Of a DNA stretch of 64,000 bases, positions 1-8,510 are shown in pieces. The notes below the pieces were generated by a model that was given only the letters and a program-made list of their open reading frames with translations, ran no database searches and was not told where the DNA came from. The stretch spans positions 62,001-126,000 of the forward strand of contig JACPVR010000007.1 of the NCBI GenBank assembly GCA_016197405.1, written 5' to 3'. A program made the translations under genes and the position numbers. The stretch is from Mycobacterium sp. Lineage in GTDB: Bacteria; Actinomycetota; Actinomycetes; Mycobacteriales; Mycobacteriaceae. Positions within the stretch are counted from its first letter, which is position 1. Each line of letters starts with the position of its first letter.

Positions 1-606
1 CGCGCCGACGACCTGCGCAGCCTCATCGGCCAACTCGACACCTATGTCGGCCACCTCAACGAGCAGAAGGACGACATCATCGCCGCGGCCGACAGCCTCA
101 ACAATCTCATCGGCCAGATCGCCGAGCAACAGCCGGTGGTGGACAAAGCCCTCAAGACGATCCCCGACGCACTGGCGGTGCTCAACGACCAGCGTAAGAA
201 CATCGCTGATGCCGTAACGCAATTGGGCCAGTTCTCCGCGCTGGCCAGTGACTCGGTGAACCAGACCAAGAGTGCACTGGTTCGCGAGCTCTCCGATATC
301 GCCCCGGTGCTCAAGTCGTTGGCCGACGCCGGACCGGCGTTGACGCGGGCGTTGAGCGTGCTGCCCACCTTCCCGTTCCCCAAGGAGCAGCTCACGAAGT
401 GGATGCGCGGTGACTACGCCAACCTGACCGCGGTCATCGACCTCACGCTGAGCCGATTGGACTCGTCGTTCTTCACCGGGACACGGTTCGAAGGCGATCT
501 CACCCAGCTGGAGTTGCAGTGGGGCCGCACCATCGGGCAGCTGCCCAGCCCCTACACCGCGGGCAATCCGCTGGTGGCTCCCTACCGAACCGATCAGGGG
601 CGCTGA
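1..606 (+). CDS. MceE-like Mce family protein (C-terminal part; start outside window)
   Basis: The open frame runs in from the left edge, so only the last 201 residues are visible. Mce proteins are exported substrate-binding subunits of ABC-type lipid importers. The visible part is a long heptad-like helical stretch (residues about 1-115) followed by the typical Mce C-terminal segment with a WMRGDY motif. It ends 1 nt before a gene that reads clearly as MceF, so by the standard mceA-F order this should be the MceE subunit, usually a lipoprotein; the lipobox would lie outside the window. The family call is firm, the E position is inferred from order. Confidence 0.85.
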   Translation, partial: RADDLRSLIGQLDTYVGHLNEQKDDIIAAADSLNNLIGQIAEQQPVVDKALKTIPDALAVLNDQRKNIADAVTQLGQFSALASDSVNQTKSALVRELSDIAPVLKSLADAGPALTRALSVLPTFPFPKEQLTKWMRGDYANLTAVIDLTLSRLDSSFFTGTRFEGDLTQLELQWGRTIGQLPSPYTAGNPLVAPYRTDQGR

Positions 607-607
607 C

Positions 608-2077
608 ATGTACCTGCCCAGGCGCGTGGTCGTCCAGATGGCGATCTTCACCACCGGCACACTGGTCGCCGTCTCCGTCATGGCGTTCCACTACATGAAA
701 CTGCCCAACTACCTGTTCGGTGTCGGGCACTACCGGGTCACGCTGCAGCTGCCTGCGGCTGCCGGCCTCTACTCCAGCGGGAACGTGACCTACCGGGGGA
801 CCGAGGTCGGCCGGGTGGAAAGCGTCGCGCTCACCGATACCGGCGTCGACGCGATCCTGTCGCTGAAGTCCGGTGTACCCATCCCCGCCGACCTCGACGC
901 CGAAGTGCACAGCCAAACGGCGGTAGGCGAACAGTTCGTCGCCCTGCGGCCACGCAGTGGCGACGGACCCGTCCTCAAGAATGGTGACGTCATCAAGGAG
1001 GACCGCGCCTCCGTCCCGCCGGATATCAATTCGCTTCTGGCACAGACGAATCAGGGTATCCAGGCCATTCCGCACGATAACCTCAAGACCGTCATCGACG
1101 AGGGCTACACCGCCGTCGGTGGGTTGGGGCCGGAACTGTCACGTCTGGTCAAGGGCACGACGGCACTGGCGATCGATGCACGCAAGAACCTCGACTCCCT
1201 GGTGGCACTGACCGATCAGTCCCAACCGGTGCTGGACTCCCAGACCGAGACCGCCGGTTCCATAGCGGCATGGGCGGCCAACATCGCCACCGTCACCGGG
1301 CAGCTCCAGGACCAGGACCCCGCGGTGGCGAAGGTGTTGACCGACGGGCCCGGGGCCGCCGACGCCGTCCGCGGTCTTGTCGACCGGTTCCAGGTGTCGC
1401 TGCCGGTGCTGCTTTCCAACCTGGTCGGACTCGACGATATCGGCATAACCTACAACGACAACCTCGAACAGGTTCTCGTGCTTCTGCCCCAAGGCATCTC
1501 GATCCTTCAGGGTGCGGGCCTGGCCAACAGGAACACCAGACAGGCCTATCGGGGTGGGTACCTGTCGTTCAACCTCAACCTGAACCTGCCGCCCGCATGC
1601 CTGACCGGGTTCCTGCCGCCGCAGCAACAGCGGGTACCCACCGACGTCGACTATCCGGCGCGCCCGGAGGGCAACCTCTACTGCCGGGTGCCACAGGACT
1701 CACCGTTCAATGTGCGTGGTGCTCGCAACATCCCGTGCGAGACCAAACCCGGTAAGCGGGCACCGACCGCCGCCATGTGCGAGAGCGACGAGAACTATGT
1801 GCCGCTCAACGACGGCTACAACTGGAAGGGCGACCCCAACGCCACACTGTCCGGGCAGCCCATCCCGCAATTGCCGCCCGGGACAGCGCAATCCGCTCCG
1901 GCCGTGCCCGCGGCTGCAGCACCGGCAGCAGCGCCGCCGCTCGCGGTCGCGCCGTACGACCCCGATTCCGGTACCTACATCGGGCCCGACGGTCGTGCCT
2001 ATCGGCAGACCGACCTGGCCCGTGATGCCGGCCAACAGCAGTCGTGGCAGGACATGATGCTGCCGCCCAAGGGCTGA
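608..2077 (+). CDS. MceF family protein, last subunit of an mce lipid importer
   Basis: 489 residues. One N-terminal membrane helix (about residues 8-27) is followed by the Mce/MlaD beta domain (about 38-115, containing the SGNVTYRGTEVGRVES stretch), a helical region, and a Pro/Ala-rich tail (about 415-450). This is the MceF build: an outer-face subunit of an ATP-driven importer for sterols or other lipids. It starts 1 nt after the upstream mce gene, so the two are cotranscribed. Which mce operon this is cannot be told from the visible end. Confidence 0.92.
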   Translation: MYLPRRVVVQMAIFTTGTLVAVSVMAFHYMKLPNYLFGVGHYRVTLQLPAAAGLYSSGNVTYRGTEVGRVESVALTDTGVDAILSLKSGVPIPADLDAEVHSQTAVGEQFVALRPRSGDGPVLKNGDVIKEDRASVPPDINSLLAQTNQGIQAIPHDNLKTVIDEGYTAVGGLGPELSRLVKGTTALAIDARKNLDSLVALTDQSQPVLDSQTETAGSIAAWAANIATVTGQLQDQDPAVAKVLTDGPGAADAVRGLVDRFQVSLPVLLSNLVGLDDIGITYNDNLEQVLVLLPQGISILQGAGLANRNTRQAYRGGYLSFNLNLNLPPACLTGFLPPQQQRVPTDVDYPARPEGNLYCRVPQDSPFNVRGARNIPCETKPGKRAPTAAMCESDENYVPLNDGYNWKGDPNATLSGQPIPQLPPGTAQSAPAVPAAAAPAAAPPLAVAPYDPDSGTYIGPDGRAYRQTDLARDAGQQQSWQDMMLPPKG

Positions 2078-2108
2078 CACTGCCGCAGCGACCGAACAAA
2101 GGAATCAG

Positions 2109-2483
2109 ATGAACCGTGATGTCGTGCGCCGACGGATCGTCGCCACATCGGCTCTGACATCGGTGTACGTACTGGCCGCGGCACTCCAGGCGCCATCCGC
2201 GCTGGCCGTTCCCGGCCCGGAGATCGAGTACACCTACGACGTGATGGTGCGACGCCATTACGATTTCCCGGCCAATGACGCGATCGGCTACGGGTTCGGC
2301 ATATGCGACAAGGTCGGCGCGGGTCAGTCCTACGCCGACGTCATGGGTCAGGTGAAGGCCGACGTCTGGCCAAACGACGAGTTCGCGGCCAATTATCTCG
2401 TCTCGAACGCGGTCGGCATCCTGTGCCCGGCCGAGATCGCCGCGCTGCGCGCCTCTGCGGCGGGCTACCGGCCGGCCGGCTGA
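2109..2483 (+). CDS. Secreted DUF732 protein
   Basis: 124 residues with an N-terminal signal peptide (hydrophobic stretch about 14-30, ALAVPGP cleavage region) and a small mature domain with two cysteines (GICDKVG and ILCPAEI) likely to be disulfide-bonded. This is the DUF732 fold common in mycobacteria, of unknown function. A good ribosome site (AAAGGA) lies 8 nt before the ATG. It follows mceF by 31 bp on the same strand and is probably cotranscribed, as accessory exported proteins often are at mce loci. Confidence 0.85.
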   Translation: MNRDVVRRRIVATSALTSVYVLAAALQAPSALAVPGPEIEYTYDVMVRRHYDFPANDAIGYGFGICDKVGAGQSYADVMGQVKADVWPNDEFAANYLVSNAVGILCPAEIAALRASAAGYRPAG

Positions 2484-2663
2484 GTCAACCAGACCCGCCG
2501 CGGGGTGTGTGGGCATCGTCGCCGGTCGATGCCCTGCGCAATGCTTCGGGATGACGGGTGTGGGAGGAGTCGATACACTTCGCCAGTTGGTTGACTCTTG
2601 GCGGGAAGAGGGCGATTCATGCCGGTTCGGGCGTGTTCCTGACGCGGTGGTGGACAGCCTCTC

Positions 2664-4301
2664 ATGTCGGACTTCACGGAAGGACCCAAGGCCGTCGGCA
2701 CCAATATCGAGCTGCCGGTGCTCAAGGCCTTGCTGACCATCTCCGAAGCGGTATCGCGGGCGAACTTCTTCGACGAAGTGCTCGAGGTGATCGCGCAGGA
2801 GGCGCTGGGCGCCCTGAACGCCGCATCACTGGCCATCAGCCGGTGGGAACCGGATCGTGGCGTCTTGCGTACCTTGATCAATGTCGGCGACCTCGCACCA
2901 CATGAACTCCGCTGGCCGCAGCAGGAGTGCTACGCCGTAGGCGACGATCCGGATGTGATGGATCTGCTGGCACACGGCCGCTCCTACTGCAACTCCGTCG
3001 ACGACGAGAACTGCCCGCCGCATTCCCGTCAGCTCCTACTCGAGCTCGGCAAGGAGTGTGAGCTGGCTGTCTCGGTGATGTCGGGCGACTCGATGTGGGG
3101 TGAGATCTGGGTTTCGGGCACCGACGGGCGCCGTTTCGACCACGAGGATGCCCAACTTCTCCAGGCCATAGCGGCGCACACAGCGATCGCCATCGGCCGC
3201 TCCGAACTGCTCAGCACCGTCTGGGGCTACGCCTACCAAGATCCGCTGACCGGCATCGCGAATCGCCGGGCGATGGAACAGCGTTTCACCGAGATCGACT
3301 GGGAGGACAAGACTCCCGCGGTTCTGCTGTGCGATCTGGACGGTTTCAAGCAGGTCAATGACCGCGACGGGCATCCCGCCGGTGACGACCTGCTGCGACG
3401 GGTCGCCACCGCGTTGAGCGGGCTGGTCGGCCAGATCGAGGGGGCCGCGGTGGCCAGGTTGGGCGGCGACGAATTCTGCGTGCTGCTACCGGACGCGACG
3501 CTGGAGACGACACAGGAGTTCGCCGAGAACGCGACGCGGGTTCTGAACACAACGCTGCTGCCCGGCGTCAGCGTGTCCTGGGGTGCCGCCGTGCACGGCG
3601 TCGAGAACACCGTGGCCGACAGCCTCCTGGCGGCCGCGGATGCTGCGCTACTGGAAGCCAAACGCCAGGGCCGGGCCCGATACAGCGCGTCGGTGCCCAC
3701 GAGTTCGGTGCCTGCCGGCCTGGACCGCCGGGACCGGCGGATGGATTCGGCGCGAAGCACCGACCACCTGACCGCGACGATGGTCCGGTTGATGGAAGAC
3801 AACACCCACCTGTCGGAGATCGAGGCGCTGGAGATGCTGGTCACCGAGGTTCAGCGGGCGGCCGGATTGTCCGGATGGGCGATCTCGGTCGTCTCCGAAG
3901 ACGGTACGGCGGTCGATACGCCGCGAAAAGTGGATACGGTCTTCAATCCCACCTCGGGACTGACCGTGCTGACCGATCACGGTCTCTACGGCGTTCAGCT
4001 GGCCGACTATCCCGCCACCGAGCGTGCGGTCGTGCATGCGACGACGTTCCTCGCCGCCATAGGACTTCCCGGGTCGGATGCCGCCGAGGTCGCAATGCTC
4101 AAAGAGCTGGGCTACCAGGCGGTTCTGGGTGTCGGAGTCCATTCCGCTTGCCACCGTTACCTTCTCGAACTGTTCTCACACGACGGACATCACGATCTCG
4201 TCGAGATATCACCTCTGGTTCAGGTGCTGGCCGCCTACTGTCTGTCGAAATCAGCCGGGCCCGGCCCGGTGACGTCGCACGGTCAACCTCGCGCCGACTA
4301 A
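2664..4301 (+). CDS. GAF-GGDEF diguanylate cyclase
   Basis: 545 residues. An N-terminal GAF-type sensor domain (about 25-180) is followed by a GGDEF domain (about 190-345) with DPLTGIANRR (193-202), DLDGFKQVND (224-233) and an intact GGDEF signature at 267-271, so it should make cyclic di-GMP. No RxxD inhibitory site is visible just before the signature. The last ~170 residues form a second sensor-like segment, weakly GAF-like, which is an unusual C-terminal placement. No membrane helix is seen, so it is cytosolic. It converges with the next gene, the stop codons overlapping by 4 nt. Its ligand is unknown. Confidence 0.88.
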   Translation: MSDFTEGPKAVGTNIELPVLKALLTISEAVSRANFFDEVLEVIAQEALGALNAASLAISRWEPDRGVLRTLINVGDLAPHELRWPQQECYAVGDDPDVMDLLAHGRSYCNSVDDENCPPHSRQLLLELGKECELAVSVMSGDSMWGEIWVSGTDGRRFDHEDAQLLQAIAAHTAIAIGRSELLSTVWGYAYQDPLTGIANRRAMEQRFTEIDWEDKTPAVLLCDLDGFKQVNDRDGHPAGDDLLRRVATALSGLVGQIEGAAVARLGGDEFCVLLPDATLETTQEFAENATRVLNTTLLPGVSVSWGAAVHGVENTVADSLLAAADAALLEAKRQGRARYSASVPTSSVPAGLDRRDRRMDSARSTDHLTATMVRLMEDNTHLSEIEALEMLVTEVQRAAGLSGWAISVVSEDGTAVDTPRKVDTVFNPTSGLTVLTDHGLYGVQLADYPATERAVVHATTFLAAIGLPGSDAAEVAMLKELGYQAVLGVGVHSACHRYLLELFSHDGHHDLVEISPLVQVLAAYCLSKSAGPGPVTSHGQPRAD

Positions 4302-5116
4302 CGCAGCGAGCGCTGGTAGCGCCGCATGCCGGCGATCCAGCGGTCGTAGTCAGAACCCTTGTGCCGGTACATGTCGAGCACCTGCGGATGCGGCAGCACC
4401 AGGAATCGGCCCGAACGCACGGCATCGACGGTCGCGGCGGCCACCTCGTCGGCACTGATCACCGCACCGGACCGCACGATCGATTCGGCGCCGACCCGGG
4501 CGTCCGGTTCGGCGTCGGCGCGGACTGCGTCGAGCAACGGGGTGTCCACCCCGAGCGGACATACACAACTCACCCCGATATCGTTGTCGCCGTAGGTGAT
4601 TGCCAGCCATTCGGCGAAGCCGACCGCGGCATGTTTGGTCACCGCGTAGCCGGCCGCACCGAGTTGGGTCAACAGGCCTGCCGCCGATGCCACCGAGACG
4701 AAGTATCCGCTGCCCCGGTCCTGCCAATCCGGCACCAGCAGTTCGGCGGCGCGGATGTGTGATCGCAGATTGAGGTCGATGATGCGATCCCAGTCGGCTT
4801 CGGCGCCCAGGCCAGAAGCCCCGATGATGCCGGCGTTGGCAGCGTAGAGATCGACCGGACCGAAACGGTCCTCAGCCGCCGCGATCAACGCACGGATGCC
4901 GGTGGTGTCGGCGGCATCGGCGTGCAGGCCCACCGCGGCACCACCGGAGTCCCGTACGAGATCGGCGGTTGTGCGCGCGGCGGTTTCGTCGATATCGCCG
5001 ATGACGACCCGTGCTCCGGCGCCGCCGAATGCCGTTGCCAGCGCCCGGCCGATGCCCGATCCGCCGCCGGTGACCACGGCCACCTTATTGTCGAAGTCCA
5101 CGCCGTAGGTTTGCAC
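4298..5116 (-). CDS. Short-chain dehydrogenase/reductase
   Basis: 272 residues, classical SDR length. It shows the NAD(P)-binding GGGSGIG motif (about 18-24), the NAG motif, a serine in the VSVASAAG strand and the YxxxK pair in YAVTK. An acidic residue after strand 2 (VIGDIDE) points to NAD(H). No substrate can be named from the sequence. It precedes the lysine-catabolic pair on the same strand, 51 bp from pcd, so it may be read through from that operon; a role there is not shown. Confidence 0.88.
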   Translation of the reverse strand: MQTYGVDFDNKVAVVTGGGSGIGRALATAFGGAGARVVIGDIDETAARTTADLVRDSGGAAVGLHADAADTTGIRALIAAAEDRFGPVDLYAANAGIIGASGLGAEADWDRIIDLNLRSHIRAAELLVPDWQDRGSGYFVSVASAAGLLTQLGAAGYAVTKHAAVGFAEWLAITYGDNDIGVSCVCPLGVDTPLLDAVRADAEPDARVGAESIVRSGAVISADEVAAATVDAVRSGRFLVLPHPQVLDMYRHKGSDYDRWIAGMRRYQRSLR

Positions 5117-5167
5117 GCCGAGACCGTCACCACAAGCGTGGTGTGGCGCAGCGGTGAGCGCGCAAAC

Positions 5168-6724
5168 TCAGCCGAACCGGACGCCCTGAGCCAGCGGCAG
5201 TTCGGACGAGTAGTTGACGGTATTGGTGGCGCGGCGCATATAGGCCTGCCAGGAATCCGATCCTGACTCCCGCCCACCACCGGTCTCCTTCTCCCCACCG
5301 AAAGCGCCACCGATCTCGGCGCCGGAAGTTCCGATGTTGACGTTGGCGATACCGCAGTCCGATCCGTCGGCGGCCATGAACCGTTCGGCCTCCCGGATGT
5401 CAGTGGTGAAGATCGCAGACGAAAGACCCTGCGGTACAGCATTGTTCAAGTCAATGGCTTCGTCGATGGTGTCATAGGTGAGCACGTACAGAATGGGGGC
5501 GAAGGTTTCGGAGTGCACCACCTGCGTCTGGGCCGGCATCCGGACCACGGCCGGGGTCACATAGAACGAGCCGGCGTCGTCGGAACCGACCGGGACCCGC
5601 TCGCCACCGGTCACCTCGCCGCCGTCGGCACGTGCCTGCTCGAGCGCGCCGACCATGTCGCGGTAGGACCGCTCGTGGATCAGCGGACCAACCAGTGTCC
5701 CGTCGGCGGCCGGGTCGCCCACCGGCAGGCTGCGGTAGGCGCCGATGATCCGCTCGACGAGGGTGTCGACGACCGACGTGTGTGCGATGACACGGCGAAG
5801 CGTCGTACAACGCTGCCCGGCGGTGCCCGCCGCGGCGAACACGATGCCGCGCACCGCGAGATCGAGATCCGCCGACGGCGTCACGATGGCGGCGTTGTTA
5901 CCGCCGAGCTCCAGCAGCACCCGGCCGAAGCGCGCCGCCACCCGGGGGCTGACCTCGCGGCCCATCCGTACCGAGCCGGTGGCGCTGAGCAAAGCGATCC
6001 GCGGGTCGTCCACCAGCACTTCGCCCACCTCGCGGCCACCCTGGACGAGCTCGCTGAGATGTTCGGGCGCACCGACATCGCGGGCCGCCCGTTCGATGAG
6101 GGCCTGACAGGCGATCGCCGTCAGCGGGGTCAGCTCCGAGGGCTTCCACACCACGGTGTCACCACACACCAACGCCAGCGCGGTGTTCCACGCCCACACC
6201 GCGACCGGGAAGTTGAAGGCCGTGATGACGCCGACGACGCCGAGCGGATGCCAGGTTTCCATCAATCGGTGGCCGGGTCGTTCCGAGGCGATGGTCTTGC
6301 CGTACAGCTGCCGGGACAACCCGACCGCGAACTGGCACACGTCGATCATCTCCTGCACCTCACCGAGCGCCTCGGAGGTGATCTTGCCCGCCTCGATCGT
6401 CACCAGGGTGCCCAGATCGGCCTTGTGTTCGGTGAGCAGTTCGCCCAGCCGGGCGACCAGGGCGCCGCGCACCGGTGCGGGCGTGGTCCGCCACGCGGTG
6501 AATGCCTGTGCTGCCCGGGCGATGGCATCGGCCGTGCCGGCGGCATCGGTCTCGGGCACGGCGAACAGCACATCGCCGGTTATCGGGCTGCTGGCCGGTA
6601 GCCCGGGTGATCGGGGCTCACCCAGTTCGGTCTGCGCTCCGACGCCTTCGAGGGCCGCGCGAACCTGCGCGCGCAGCGCGTCCACGGTGGGCAGGGTGCC
6701 GGTGGTTTTCTCCATCGTGGTCAT
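5168..6724 (-). CDS. pcd: L-piperidine-6-carboxylate (alpha-aminoadipate semialdehyde) dehydrogenase
   Basis: 518 residues, an aldehyde dehydrogenase of the ALDH7 group. The catalytic cysteine is Cys306 (GQRCTT) and the general-base glutamate is in LELGG (about 272); the C-terminal GGAFGGEKETGGGRESGSD stretch is typical of this branch. It oxidises the aldehyde made by lysine 6-aminotransferase to alpha-aminoadipate using NAD. The start overlaps the stop of the upstream hglS gene as ATGA, so translation is coupled. Gene content and order match pcd (Rv3293) and its neighbours in M. tuberculosis from memory. Confidence 0.92.
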   Translation of the reverse strand: MTTMEKTTGTLPTVDALRAQVRAALEGVGAQTELGEPRSPGLPASSPITGDVLFAVPETDAAGTADAIARAAQAFTAWRTTPAPVRGALVARLGELLTEHKADLGTLVTIEAGKITSEALGEVQEMIDVCQFAVGLSRQLYGKTIASERPGHRLMETWHPLGVVGVITAFNFPVAVWAWNTALALVCGDTVVWKPSELTPLTAIACQALIERAARDVGAPEHLSELVQGGREVGEVLVDDPRIALLSATGSVRMGREVSPRVAARFGRVLLELGGNNAAIVTPSADLDLAVRGIVFAAAGTAGQRCTTLRRVIAHTSVVDTLVERIIGAYRSLPVGDPAADGTLVGPLIHERSYRDMVGALEQARADGGEVTGGERVPVGSDDAGSFYVTPAVVRMPAQTQVVHSETFAPILYVLTYDTIDEAIDLNNAVPQGLSSAIFTTDIREAERFMAADGSDCGIANVNIGTSGAEIGGAFGGEKETGGGRESGSDSWQAYMRRATNTVNYSSELPLAQGVRFG

Positions 6725-7977
6725 GATGCCGCTTTCTGGTAGAGGGCGTAAGGGTCTGAGATATCGCGGCCGATCGCCCCGGACATCCAGTCCTGGTCGT
6801 AGCCGGGTGTTTCGGTGCCGTCGGTGACCGCGGTGGTGCGGGCGTCACTGTCGAGATTGGACCGGAAGATGCCGGCCGCCGAGGCGGGCAGGAAGTCCTC
6901 GTAGACCACCGGCCGGGTGGGGTCGCCGCCGTAGTAGTAGGCCAGTCCCTGGGCGGCCATGTCGGCATCGGTCGCCGGGAAGTGGTCCTGCCAGCTCGCG
7001 GCGGGATCCGGTTGCGCCATGGCCTGGTCGTAGCGTTCGCGGCCCTTGCGGGTCAGGGCGACACCGCGGGCCTCCACCTCCCCGAACCGGACCCGCAGCG
7101 TGCCGTCGTGCACGGTGCCGTCGGCGTCGCGGAACCGCCGGGGTTCGGCCAGTGCGCGAAAAGAAGTCTGCCGCAACAACACTGCCGGACCATCGGTACG
7201 CGGCGGCCCCTGGATGGCGTCGATCATGCTGATACCGCGTGCGCTCATCCGGGCGTAGAGATCGTCGATGTCGAGCACCCGCGGTGTGAGGTGGTTGATA
7301 TGGGTCGTGGTCACGCCGGCGATATCGGCGGCCACCGCGGAGATGGCGGAGAGTTCCTCGTACCAGCCGCGGTCGATGGGTTCGCGCGACAACGCGAACG
7401 CCGCGACGGCATGGTCGACGAAGGTCGCCGCCTCGGCGTGGCCGCAACCGCCGTCGGCGGCGATCCGCCGTGCCGTGGCGATCAGATCCGGATCGAAAAG
7501 GCTGCGCTCGGACAGGAAGCGATCGATCCTGGCTCGCAGGCCGGGATCGAAGAACCGGGTGTCGGCAGTTGCCAGCATCGAGGTGAAGACCCGGAACGGG
7601 TTGTGCGCCAACTCCTCGGCGTCGACGGGCCGAAATGCCGTCGACACCACCGGTACCGGTGAGGAGGCGTCGCGCAGATCGTAGAACCCCACCGGGTACA
7701 TACCGAAGGCGGCGAACAGGGTGGCGACGTCGGCGAGTTCGGCAGGTGTCCCGACGCGGATCGCGCCGTGGCGTTCGGCGGTCACGCGCTGCAGCGATCC
7801 CAGCCGCTCACCGTCGCCGCCGCAGGCCCGGATACCGGCGATGTGGTCGGCGTTGACGGCCGCACTGACGTCGACGAGCGTGGTGTAGGCGGGCACCTCG
7901 GCGCCGTACATCGTGGACAGGGCAGCGGCGAACCGGGCCCGCAGTGATCCGAGGGGGACGATGCGCGGACTATTCAT
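6721..7977 (-). CDS. hglS: 2-oxoadipate dioxygenase/decarboxylase (DUF1338, HglS type)
   Basis: 418 residues. It resembles the DUF1338/YdcJ family, whose characterised member HglS turns 2-oxoadipate into D-2-hydroxyglutarate with Fe(II) and O2. Candidate metal ligands are His45 (NADHIAG), His226/His229 (THINHLTP) and Glu300 or Glu302 (GEVEARG). The start at 7977 has a GGCAGG ribosome site; a longer open frame upstream would run through lrpA and is rejected. With lat and pcd it gives a lysine breakdown route; the aminotransferase for alpha-aminoadipate is not in the window. Confidence 0.85.
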   Translation of the reverse strand: MNSPRIVPLGSLRARFAAALSTMYGAEVPAYTTLVDVSAAVNADHIAGIRACGGDGERLGSLQRVTAERHGAIRVGTPAELADVATLFAAFGMYPVGFYDLRDASSPVPVVSTAFRPVDAEELAHNPFRVFTSMLATADTRFFDPGLRARIDRFLSERSLFDPDLIATARRIAADGGCGHAEAATFVDHAVAAFALSREPIDRGWYEELSAISAVAADIAGVTTTHINHLTPRVLDIDDLYARMSARGISMIDAIQGPPRTDGPAVLLRQTSFRALAEPRRFRDADGTVHDGTLRVRFGEVEARGVALTRKGRERYDQAMAQPDPAASWQDHFPATDADMAAQGLAYYYGGDPTRPVVYEDFLPASAAGIFRSNLDSDARTTAVTDGTETPGYDQDWMSGAIGRDISDPYALYQKAAS

Positions 7978-7995
7978 CAGCGCACCTGCCTGCGA

Positions 7996-8001
7996 TAGTC
8001 T
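7996..8001 (+). promoter_or_regulatory. -10 box for leaderless lrpA
   Basis: TAGTCT fits the mycobacterial TANNNT -10 pattern. It ends 6 nt before the lrpA ATG at 8008 and no Shine-Dalgarno sequence lies between, so transcription should begin at the ATG. Confidence 0.65.
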
Positions 8002-8007
8002 CCGGCC

Positions 8008-8466
8008 ATGGCCGACCCTGAGCAGCTCGACGATATCGACCGCACTTTGGTTCGCGCGCTGATCGCCGACGGCCACGCGACATTGGCGCATCTGGCCACG
8101 GCGGCCGGCCTGTCGGTGTCGGCGGTGCAGGCGCGGGTGCGCAGGCTCGAGACGCGCGGGGTCATCACCGGATACACCGCACGGATCGATCCCGAGACCG
8201 TCGGGCACATGCTCTCGGCGTTCGTCGCCATCTCTCCTCTAGATCCCTCGCAACCCGATGATGCACCGGCGCGCCTGGAACACATCGAGGCCATCGAGGC
8301 CTGTCACTCCGTTGCCGGTGAGGACAGCTATGTCCTGCTGGTGCGCGTCGCGTCCTCCCGTGCGCTGGAGGACCTGCTGCAGAAGATCCGGACCACGGCG
8401 AACGTTCGGACGCGAAGCACCATCATCTTACAGACATTTTACGAAGGACGCGACTTTGTACCGTAA
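8008..8466 (+). CDS. lrpA: Lrp/AsnC family transcriptional regulator of the lysine locus
   Basis: 152 residues: an N-terminal winged helix-turn-helix (about 8-60, ATLAHLATAAGLSVSAVQAR) and a C-terminal RAM ligand-binding domain (about 70-148). It is divergent from hglS-pcd across only 30 bp and lies 44 bp upstream of lat on the same strand, so it can act on both transcripts. Lrp-family proteins form octamers and sense amino acids. In M. tuberculosis the equivalent protein (Rv3291c) controls lat. Lysine or a breakdown product as effector is an inference. Confidence 0.9.
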   Translation: MADPEQLDDIDRTLVRALIADGHATLAHLATAAGLSVSAVQARVRRLETRGVITGYTARIDPETVGHMLSAFVAISPLDPSQPDDAPARLEHIEAIEACHSVAGEDSYVLLVRVASSRALEDLLQKIRTTANVRTRSTIILQTFYEGRDFVP

Positions 8467-8510
8467 TAGTTACGGGCTAGGCGTTAAGAAACCGCAAATT
8501 ATGCGCTAGC